Shown here: positions 16,601 to 23,538 of the stretch, one piece after another
How positions within the stretch are numbered: the first letter of the stretch is position 1
Layout of the letters: each line of letters begins with the position of its first letter
Assembly: GCA_014084085.1 (NCBI GenBank)
Contig: NPFB01000124.1
Span: 1-23,538, forward strand
Reading direction: 5' to 3'
Origin: Hondaea fermentalgiana
Taxonomy: Eukaryota > Sar > Bigyra > Thraustochytrida > Thraustochytriidae
Length of the DNA: 23,538 nucleotides
The notes under the pieces: generated by a model
What the model was told of the DNA's origin: nothing
Seen by the model: only the letters and a program-made list of their open reading frames with translations
Databases searched by the model: none
Position numbers and translations under genes: made by a program

Positions 16601-16810
16601 AAGAGCAGCGACGCCGCCCGCTCTCCCTCCGCGCGCAGCCCCGCGCCCCGCGCAGCGTCCGAACCGGGTCTGGCCGCCTCTGTCTCGCGGCTCCTGCGGT
16701 GCAATGAATGCTCGCTTCCTCGCTGTCAGTCGCATTGCGCGTGTCTCGTCGCGGATGAGGCAGGAATGAATGATCGACGGCAGAACAAAACGGCGCAGAT
16801 CATCCCCACT

Positions 16811-16856
16811 GCACTGCTCTGCTCTGCTCTGCACTGCGCTGCACTGCTCTGCACTG
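16811..16856. repeat. GCWCT pentanucleotide array
   Basis: Nine consecutive 5-bp units alternate GCACT and GCTCT, with one GCGCT, and then decay into related CTGCACTC sequence to about 16885. Confidence 0.9.
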
Positions 16857-17136
16857 CTGCACTCACCTGCACTCGCCTGCTCTCGACCGCGCCCAACCGC
16901 GCAGCGTGGAGAATCATGCTGCAGAAAGATCCCAGATGGATTGCCGTTGTCGCCGCCGCCCCGACACCCCACGAAGAGAAAAAGTGACATTCGAGGGCTC
17001 GTGCAGAGAGGGAGGCAGCAAAAAGGCAAGGCAGGATGAGGGCTGCTCAGACTGACAGGTGCGCTGCGACCAGAGTCTGCAGAGAGGGGTCTGTAGAAAT
17101 ATTGGTGAGCTAGTTTAGTTTGTCGTGATGATATAT

Positions 17137-20100
17137 CTATCGCCGGTCCGCGGTGGACACGAGGCCAAGCGTCTCGACGCCCATGGGAGAGAGCGTGCAG
17201 ACCTTGCAAAGCTTGCCAGAACCCTCTGCGGTACATGTGGCAGCGCAAAAGGGGCACTTGAGAGCAGAGGTTGCATCTGCGATGGGAGTGTTCGTCTGGG
17301 AGCAAATGCTGAACTGGGCGTTCTCGTCATAGTTGAGCTTGACCTCGTTGCGGCCGTGCTGCTCCGAGGCGCGCAAGACCTTGGAGGCCTTGGTCTTGAG
17401 TTGCGACTGCGTCGGGGCATTGATCTCCGACATATTGAGCAAGCGCTGCGCGAACGAGGCAGCCGTGATGTAGTTCTTGAGCTTGAAGGCTCGGGTCATG
17501 GCCAAATTGAGCACAAGAATCATGTGCGCAGGCTGCAAGGTGCAGCGCGTAAAGTAGGCGGCGAGCTCGGCTTGGCGAACCGCGTCTTCCGTGTCGCGGC
17601 GCTCGAGCTCGATCAGAATACCCGTAATGTACTCACGGCAAATTCCAAGGAGCTCCTTGACCTCGGGGACTTCGCGGCTGGGTACCACGAGAAGTGGAAT
17701 GCCGAGGAGAATCTCGCGAAAGCTGGTGAGGGCCTCCTGGAACTTGCCCTGCTGAAAGTACTGGTAAGCGACACGGAGCTTCTCTACGAGAAGCGACAGC
17801 TTGACACAGACCTCGGGCAGCGACTGAGCGCCCGGGTTGCCGTCCTTGTCATTGCGCTGCATGAGCGTGGGGACGGAACGCGTGCACGGCAGACCGGGGA
17901 CAACGCATCTCGCGCCAAGAAAGACGTCCATCATGCTTTCCTCGAGCGGGGCAAAGTTGACGAGACCAATCTGGCGGTTGAGCAGCTGCATCGCCTTGCC
18001 AAACGACCCTGCAGCAACGTGGTCTGCGGCAAGCGAAGAGTTCTGCACCCAGGCCGCAGCCCGGTCGGCGCCCGGCGTCGGCGCCACAAAGACTCCGCCG
18101 GCACCACCGTCTGAGATACCGGGCTCAAAGTCAGCCTCGGCCGCAGGGCCACCGACGTCTTCGTCATCGAACTCGATATCCGACTCGTCGTCGCCAGGAA
18201 AGCCACCGCCGTCGGCACCGAGATCGAGGTCGTCGTCGCCGGGAAAGGCGCTAACCCCGCCGCCACCAAGAGCGTCGCCAGCATCGTCATTGAAGTCGTC
18301 GGCAAAGCCATCGTCGGTGACCTCGTTGGCAACGTCCGCCTCGGGCGTCTCGTTGTACGCACTGAGGTCGGCTCCATCGGGAATGACGCCGTCCTGGAGT
18401 GCCTGGGAGATGATCGACTTGCTCACCTCCAAAAGAGGCCAGTTCTCCTCGGCATCGCGGAAGATTGGGTTCGGTGGCATGAGCAGGGTCGCCGATGAGG
18501 GATCCACCTGAGGGAGCTCGACGCCGGCCTCGGAGAGAGCGCCTGCGATGCGCTCAGCATCCTCGTTGAGGCCATGAGAGACGGCGGCGACGTAGGCCAA
18601 GGACAACTGACCAACCTCCTCGAGAATCTTGACGCGCTCCGCGGCGTCACCGAGGTAGAGCGCATTGTGGAAGCGCGACATGACATCGCCACGCATCTCG
18701 GCAATCTTGAGCATCTTGCGAAGCTTGTCCGTGTTGCCGGTAATGAGGTAGAGGAAGCTGAGTCGCTCAAAGTCCTTGGTGCGCTGGTAGGCCATTTCGA
18801 CGATCTTCTGGTTGCCCTGACGCAGCGCCTCGACGCCAAGGCGAGTCCAGCACTCGGTGTCGTCGACTTCGAGGGCAGCGGTCATGGCCACCTCGAGATT
18901 GCCGCACTCAATGGCGAGATTGAAGCGCGTCTTCTTGTCCTCGACAAAGTGAAGCGCCACCTCCGGATAGCCCTTGGCCTGCAGGTAGGCAATAATGGCC
19001 TGGCCGCAAAGGTTGGCATGTCGAATCATGCGAATGACCTCGCCGTACTGCTTGCGCATGAGAGCGATCTTGAAGAGACACTCGGTCGTGTCAATGGACA
19101 ACTTGCGCACCTTGCACTCGCGATCGAGGCAGTACAACGTGTCCTTGGTGACGCGCGTAATGTAAATGGGCAGGTCGAGCGTGCGAATGACGCCAGCGTC
19201 GCCGTTGGGAATGCAGTATTTGATGTGGTTGAGCGTGGTGTAGACAAAGATGCCGTGCGGGCCCCAGGCGCCCGACTTGACGCGCACCGTTTCGGGCACA
19301 GTGCACAGCTGCTCGAGCTGCTTGTTGCAGATGACAACAGCGTGCTTGCAGAGCAGCGCGACCATCGTGCCGTCCTTGTTCCAAACCACGTGGCGCACCA
19401 TGGCCACGACGACCTCGCCCAGAATGCGACGCGAGTTCGTGTCAAAGAGCGAGATGCGGTCTTCGGAGCGCAGCAGCACGCGGCCCGCCGTTCCTGCAGG
19501 GAACATACCATCGGTCGTCGGGTACGGGGAGGGAAACTTCTTGCCCACCTCGTTGCGCAGATTTTTGATGAGGATCTGGCGACTACGGTCAAGCACCGCG
19601 AAGCGGTTGCGAGCCACGAAAGCTACGCCCAGAGCCTGGCCACGCTTCGAGTCAGGGACCTCGCTCGCAACAGCGCCCCCGGACGTGCTCTTGGGCAGAG
19701 TCACGAGCTCGTAGGATCCGCCCTCAATGTCCGAGAGAACGAGAATGTTGATCTCGGCCGGGTTGAGCGAGTTGAAGATGAGGCTACGCGGGGCCGTGCC
19801 GATGCTTCCGCCCGCCGTCGAGGTGCCCGAGCCGCGACGCAGCGACACCTGGACCGAGTCCTCGCTCGAGCCGTACTCGTAGCGGCGGAGGTAGCGGTCC
19901 TTGACGTAGTAAAGCTCCGTGTTGTTGGCCTGCGTATCGTACGCGGGACGCTCACGTTCGAGCTTGAAAACGATCATACCACTGTCGTGGCCGGCCGCCA
20001 AGAGGTTCTGCTCAGGGTGCGCGGCCAAGATCCAAAAGCGGTCGTGCTCGCGGCGGATCGTCTGGACGCCCTGGCGGCGACTAATGTCCCAGACGCGGAT

Positions 20101-20946
20101 GGAGCGATCCTCGGAGTTGGAAACGAGGAGCTCAGCCTTGGGGTGGAAGATGACGCACGAAACGTTGTTGGTGTGGCCACGCATGGCGTCGACTTCCCAG
20201 GCCTTGGTCTCGCTCATGCGCCACAGCTTGATCTGCCGGTCGTCGGCGCCGGAGATGATGAGGGGCAGCGTGTGGTGGAAAGAAGCCCAGTTTACGCCGC
20301 GGTCGTGGCCCTCAAGCACGTACTTGACAACGGCGTCGGTCCCACCAAAGAGGTCGGCGTTCACGCGCGAAATGACGGCGTTGTTGCTCTGCATGTCGTG
20401 CTCGGACGGCGCGCCTCGCACAGTCTTCTTGCGCAGGCCGGAGGTGTCCCACACACGCACCGTCTGGTCAAGGGACGCAGACACCACGAGGTCGTCCTTG
20501 GGGTGGAACTCGGCGCACATGACGTAGTGGTTGTGGCCTGTCAGCACGGAAATGCTGCTGCGGCTCTGCCAGTTCCAGATGCGAATGGTCTGGTCATCGG
20601 ACGCAGACACGATCCAAGGGTACTCGTGGTGGAACTTGGTCGTGCGAATGTAGTCAAGATGGCCGAGCAGGTTGAAGAGCGGCCGCGATCCGCCGCCACC
20701 GCGCTGAAGCCGCCACACCTTGAGCTTGTAGTCGTCACCACCGGAGCAAAACAGGTTCTGCGATGGGTGGAAGTCGATGCCGCGCACGGGGCCGTCATGG
20801 TCTTCGTAGCGCTCCAAGAGAGTACCCATCTTGTAGTCCCAGAGCTGGATGGTGCCATTGTGCAGCGAGGCCAGGATGAACGGCCGGTTCGGGTGAAACG
20901 CGAGGCCCTTCACCCGCGGGCTCTTCGTCTCAAACTTGGTGAGCAT
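17137..20946 (-). CDS. COPA: Coatomer subunit alpha (alpha-COP)
   Basis: This intronless ORF encodes 1,269 residues from ATG 20946, close to the roughly 1,220 residues usual for the family. Seen: seven N-terminal WD40 blades in the first 330 residues (for example IQLWDY, LKVW, IRIWNW, VRVWDT, IKLWRM, IRVWDI) starting MLTKFETKSPRVKGLAFHP, the signature alpha-COP N-terminus. The second propeller and alpha-solenoid region follow. An acidic Gly/Asp linker spans about 872-937. The C-terminal alpha-COP domain carries CPFC and CKVC near the end, which could bind zinc; plant alpha-COP has a similar Cys pattern. Role of the family: a scaffold of the COPI coat that binds dilysine retrieval signals through its N-terminal propeller and epsilon-COP through its C-terminus, in Golgi-to-ER transport. 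An adjacent gene encodes another coat-associated protein. Confidence 0.97.
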   Translation of the reverse strand: MLTKFETKSPRVKGLAFHPNRPFILASLHNGTIQLWDYKMGTLLERYEDHDGPVRGIDFHPSQNLFCSGGDDYKLKVWRLQRGGGGSRPLFNLLGHLDYIRTTKFHHEYPWIVSASDDQTIRIWNWQSRSSISVLTGHNHYVMCAEFHPKDDLVVSASLDQTVRVWDTSGLRKKTVRGAPSEHDMQSNNAVISRVNADLFGGTDAVVKYVLEGHDRGVNWASFHHTLPLIISGADDRQIKLWRMSETKAWEVDAMRGHTNNVSCVIFHPKAELLVSNSEDRSIRVWDISRRQGVQTIRREHDRFWILAAHPEQNLLAAGHDSGMIVFKLERERPAYDTQANNTELYYVKDRYLRRYEYGSSEDSVQVSLRRGSGTSTAGGSIGTAPRSLIFNSLNPAEINILVLSDIEGGSYELVTLPKSTSGGAVASEVPDSKRGQALGVAFVARNRFAVLDRSRQILIKNLRNEVGKKFPSPYPTTDGMFPAGTAGRVLLRSEDRISLFDTNSRRILGEVVVAMVRHVVWNKDGTMVALLCKHAVVICNKQLEQLCTVPETVRVKSGAWGPHGIFVYTTLNHIKYCIPNGDAGVIRTLDLPIYITRVTKDTLYCLDRECKVRKLSIDTTECLFKIALMRKQYGEVIRMIRHANLCGQAIIAYLQAKGYPEVALHFVEDKKTRFNLAIECGNLEVAMTAALEVDDTECWTRLGVEALRQGNQKIVEMAYQRTKDFERLSFLYLITGNTDKLRKMLKIAEMRGDVMSRFHNALYLGDAAERVKILEEVGQLSLAYVAAVSHGLNEDAERIAGALSEAGVELPQVDPSSATLLMPPNPIFRDAEENWPLLEVSKSIISQALQDGVIPDGADLSAYNETPEADVANEVTDDGFADDFNDDAGDALGGGGVSAFPGDDDLDLGADGGGFPGDDESDIEFDDEDVGGPAAEADFEPGISDGGAGGVFVAPTPGADRAAAWVQNSSLAADHVAAGSFGKAMQLLNRQIGLVNFAPLEESMMDVFLGARCVVPGLPCTRSVPTLMQRNDKDGNPGAQSLPEVCVKLSLLVEKLRVAYQYFQQGKFQEALTSFREILLGIPLLVVPSREVPEVKELLGICREYITGILIELERRDTEDAVRQAELAAYFTRCTLQPAHMILVLNLAMTRAFKLKNYITAASFAQRLLNMSEINAPTQSQLKTKASKVLRASEQHGRNEVKLNYDENAQFSICSQTNTPIADATSALKCPFCAATCTAEGSGKLCKVCTLSPMGVETLGLVSTADRR

Positions 20947-21558
20947 CCTTCCTCTCCCGCTCTCTCTCGTTCTCTCTCCCTTGCCAGCGTCGCTGTCACC
21001 GAGTCGTCGTCGCCCGTCGCTCCCAAGGCAGCGAGCGCGAGCCAGCGAGCTCGCTAGCTACGTGGTCGACTTCTTCTCCCAAACCGCGCAAAATCGATCG
21101 CCCCTCGCGCTGCGCGTTGCTCTCGCCCTCGCTGGGCGAGTCTGCGCCCAGGCCGCGGCCGCTGTCCCGAGCGGACGCGCGTGGAAGGCCCCAGCCCACG
21201 CCGCTCGCCCTGCCGCGCCGCGTCGCGCGAAGCCGGCGTCGCGGGTGATCTGATCTGCCTCGTTTGATATTTTTTCTTCTCCTTCTCTTGCTTTTGCTTT
21301 TGCCAGGTGGCGCGAAAAGGGCCTAACCGCTGCAAATGGGGCGCTTTTCATTGCCCCCGCCGGCGGCGGGATCCTCGAAGGCAGAGAGCGCTCACGGTCG
21401 GGATGGGATGTCCGTCCGTCTGCATTTCTCAGTTCTCTAGTAGTATGAACCAAGGGTCTTTTTGCTTTTTCTAATCATTTGTTTTGTTTGGGCGAGATAA
21501 GATTTTGCGGATACCCGACGGGAAGGATCAAGGCGAGGCTAACATTGTTGTCTTAGTA
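20947..21558. promoter_or_regulatory. Intergenic: COPA promoter/5' UTR and ENTH-gene 3' flank
   Basis: This 612 bp separates two minus-strand genes. Just upstream of COPA, 20947-20981 is a pyrimidine run on the plus strand, so GA-rich on the coding strand. GCGAGC-like sequence follows near 21031-21056. The distal part is AT-richer and should hold the 3' UTR of the ENTH gene. No ORF with recognisable features and no AATAAA on the minus strand near the ENTH stop were seen. Confidence 0.55.
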
Positions 21559-21646
21559 TTAGAAAAGAAGGTCAAAGTCGTCCTTTTGCTGCTGTGTGGA
21601 AGGCTGCTGCTGTTGCTGCTGCTGCTGCGGTTGCATCATCATCATG

Positions 21647-21681
<35 letters not shown>

Positions 21682-23343
21682 AGGATGCATAGGTGCGCCC
21701 ATCATTCCACCAAAACTCGAATTAGAAGCGTTGCTGTGCATCGAAGTCCGACGCTGCTGCTGTTGTTGCTGCTGCTGCGAAGGGCCGCCATTCTTTCCAT
21801 CGTTGAGAGAAAGATTTCCAAGGTTCACAAGGCCGGCCCAAGGGTCCGACGACGACGAAGATGGTGCCGCGCCACTGTTTTGCATATGGCCGCCAGCCAT
21901 CGCTTGCTGCTGCTGCTGCTGCTGCTGAGGTTGCATCATCGTGCCAGCGCCGCCTCCCATCATATTGAGTGGCATTTGCTGACCGCCGTGCTGCATTTGC
22001 GGCTGCATCTGCGGTTGCATCATGTTGTTGTGCTGCTGTTGCATCTGCGGCATCTGCTGCACAGGAGCGGCAGGATTTCCGAAAAAGTCCGTCGCGCTCG
22101 ACTGGTGAGCCGGAGCATGTTGCATCTGCTGCATCTGCTGCTGCGGCTGTGAAGGTGCGCTGAAGCTGGCAAAGGGGTCATCCACCCCAGAGGATGACGG
22201 GCCGGCCTGCGGCGCGGAGGCGCCTTCAAAGGCACCAAAGCCAAAGTCATCTCCCGAAGGAGGACCTGCAGATGCCGTAGCAGAAGCCCTTGGCGGCGCC
22301 GGGGCCGACACGGCCGACGAACCCCCAAAGGGATCAAAAGTACCGCCCGAGTTTCCATTGTCGCCCTCGTCAGCAAAAAGGTCAGTCTCTTCGGCGGTAG
22401 CAGATGCGTCCTTCTCCTTCTTCTTCTTCTTCTTCTTCTTCTTCTTGTCCTTTTTCGATTTGGATCCCGCGTCCTCAAAATCGGCAAAGTCATCGTCGCC
22501 AAACCCTGCGTCGTCAAAGTCGCCAAAGTCATCCTTTGGAACAGACCCGCTCGGGGCGCGACCACTCGGGTTATCATCGAAGCCAATCGAGTTGAACATA
22601 TCTCCTCCATCATCATCGTCGTCGTCATCGTCATCGCTGCTTGAACGTCTATCCTTCTTCTTCTTCTTGTCCTTCTTCTTCTTCTTCTTTTTATCCTTGG
22701 AGCGTCCAAAGTCCTCATCATCGCCCAACTTTGAAGGCAGCGACTCGTCATTATAGCGACCGATTCCGCCAGACCCCATGCCGCTTCCCGCGTAGCCGCC
22801 ACTGCTGCTGCCGCCGACACCCATGCCGCTGACGCCGCCCGGACGACGGGTCATGCCGTCGCGACCAATGCCAGTGTACTTGTCGCGGAGAGCAGCCGCC
22901 TTTTCGCGCTCTTCCTTGATGCGCTCGTCGTCCGCAAGCAGCTCGCCAAGAGCTTTTGCCTTTTCGCGGACGCCAGCGCCCTTTTCACCGCCCTCGTGAT
23001 AGTAGCTAAATCCTGTGAGGGCGCGGACCATGTGAACGCGGTCTCGCGCTTCTTGGAGGACACGCTCTGCGCCGTTCTTCACCAGGTACTCGAGCAGCGT
23101 GAGGGCCTTGAAGATCTGGCGCCAGTACCTTGGTGCCAGCGACAAGGTCGCCCACAGCTCGCGCATCACCACGCCGTACTCATGATAGTCAAAGGTCAGG
23201 TTCGCGATCTCGCGCAGGAGCGTCGTCGACGCGCCCCAGTTCGCATTCGACAGCGCCTCGGCAAGCTTCTTCTCCGTCTCCGTCTTCGAGACCGCCTTCA
23301 CCGCCTGCTGGTACAGGTCGCGCGCTTTGTCCAGGTAGTCCAT
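21559..23343 (-). CDS. Epsin/epsinR-like ENTH-domain clathrin adaptor
   Basis: This intronless ORF gives 594 residues from ATG 23343 (GCG-ATG-G). The frame stays open upstream through a GTG at 23469 to the window edge, but no earlier ATG is visible. Residues 1-158 form an ENTH domain: NWGASTTLLREIANLTF, WRQIFKALTLLEYLVKNGAERV and VREKAKALGELLADDERI, ending KYTGI as in epsinR-type proteins. The tail is disordered, with Lys tracts, an Asp tract, DFGDFDDAGF and DFADFEDAG (acidic-Phe motifs like those binding AP-1/GGA gamma-ears), DPFGG, DPFASF, DPWAGL, several polyGln/Met tracts, and a terminal DFDLLF. Known role: ENTH domains bind phosphoinositides and bend membranes while tails recruit clathrin and AP adaptors. 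The motif set favours a TGN/endosomal epsinR-like role, but AP-2-type DPF/DPW motifs leave an endocytic role open. Confidence 0.92.
21598..21683 (-). repeat. (CAG)n polyGln tracts in the ENTH gene
   Basis: Runs of CTG on the plus strand (CAG on the coding strand), longest at about 21649-21682, encode polyGln. Further Q-rich runs occur at about 21752-21778 and 21905-21930. Confidence 0.9.
22414..22448 (-). repeat. AAG repeat encoding a polylysine tract in the ENTH gene
   Basis: About ten TTC triplets on the plus strand encode consecutive Lys on the coding strand. A second Lys-rich tract lies at about 22651-22697, and an Asp-encoding ATC/GTC run at about 22607-22636. Confidence 0.9.
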
Positions 23344-23538
23344 CGCGCCTCCTCCCTCTTCCTCCTTCGCGGCCTCCTCGTCCGCGTCCTCCGCGTCCTG
23401 GTCCACGTCAACGTCGCCGAGCCGACCTGCCTCGAGAGATCGCCTCGCGCGAGGCGGCCGCCCGGGCACGCGGGATCGCGCGCGAGCTCGCTCGCTCGCT
23501 CGCTCGCGCGGGAGGGCGGGCGGCCTGGCTGCAGGCGG
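23344..23538 (-). promoter_or_regulatory. 5' flank of the ENTH gene with (GAGC)n
   Basis: This GC-rich leader/promoter is cut by the right window edge. Positions 23484-23508 are GCTC repeats. The ENTH reading frame remains open across it without an ATG, so a spliced or non-ATG N-terminal extension cannot be excluded from this window alone. Confidence 0.5.

Larger units (their letters stand above)
16522..17136. promoter_or_regulatory. Intergenic: TMEM65-like 5' flank and COPA 3' flank
   Basis: This 615 bp separates the COPA stop from the TMEM65-like ATG, both on the minus strand. It contains an (ACGC)n tract at 16557-16600, probably in the TMEM65 5' UTR, and a GCWCT pentamer array at 16811-16856. 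The open frame upstream of ATG 16521 has no other ATG (its 16704 end is a TTG). No additional gene or canonical polyadenylation signal for COPA was found. Confidence 0.55.

Noticed and set aside
16522..16704. N-terminal extension of the TMEM65-like protein back to 16704
   Set aside because: The codon at 16704 is TTG, not ATG, and the extension translates the ACGC repeat. ATG 16521 gives a proper mitochondrial-type presequence.
16157..17305. 382-codon minus-strand frame spanning the COPA 3' end and the TMEM65 leader
   Set aside because: It overlaps two better-supported genes in another frame, and its composition is Arg/Gly/Ala-rich without domain similarity.
18574..21057. An 827-codon open frame on the plus strand opposite COPA, plus a 329-codon one at 17125-18114
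   Set aside because: It lies fully antisense to a clear COPA gene. Long antisense frames are expected where third positions are G/C-rich. Its translation is His/Val/Arg-rich with no domain and no conserved motif.
1..23538. Possible tRNA, rRNA, transposon or viral-insertion content
   Set aside because: No tRNA-like A/B box pair, rRNA core, reverse transcriptase, transposase, terminal repeats or viral gene was recognised by reading. A tRNAscan-SE, Rfam or RepeatMasker run could overturn this.

Overview
The window looks like nuclear DNA of a GC-rich, intron-poor microbial eukaryote. Seven protein genes are visible: six are uninterrupted ORFs of about 480 to 1,700 codons, and one has a single short GT-AG intron. 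The genes are eukaryote-specific (DHX29-type helicase, alpha-COP, ENTH/epsin-type adaptor, TMEM65-type mitochondrial protein, RS-domain helicase). Long homopolymeric Q, K, D, N and S tracts, compact intergenic spaces (0.2 to 1.1 kb) and G/C-rich third positions fit a heterotrophic stramenopile such as a thraustochytrid. That placement is inference from style, not from a diagnostic marker.

Layout. Positions 1-226 hold pentanucleotide simple repeats. Positions 227-1684 (-) encode an RGG/Asn-rich RNA-binding protein with an N-terminal motif like the UAP56-binding motif of ALY/REF and a C-terminal dsRBD-like domain. After a 1.1 kb divergent spacer, 2828-7537 (+) encodes a DHX29-like DEAH helicase. 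It converges on 7753-9258 (-), an arylsulfotransferase (ASST)-family beta-propeller protein. A 664 bp divergent spacer carrying a 25-bp tandem repeat separates it from 9923-15043 (+), a very large Upf1/Sen1-type SF1 helicase with RS repeats. This converges on the TMEM65-like gene (complement 15256-15802 joined to 15923-16521), which adds EF-hand sequence to the TMEM65 membrane core. Next come COPA (17137-20946, -) and an epsin-like ENTH protein (21559-23343, -), whose 5' leader runs to the right edge.

The left half is dominated by RNA biology: putative mRNA-export adaptor, translation-initiation helicase and RS-domain helicase. The right half holds mitochondrial membrane and vesicle-coat functions: TMEM65, COPI alpha and ENTH/clathrin adaptor. 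No operon logic is expected and none is seen.

No mobile element, CRISPR array, rRNA or tRNA was recognised. The most interesting items are the EF-hand/TMEM65 fusion with two in-frame candidate splice acceptors, the UBM + RGG + dsRBD-like architecture, and the RS-repeat SF1 helicase with a helicase-core insertion of about 600 residues.
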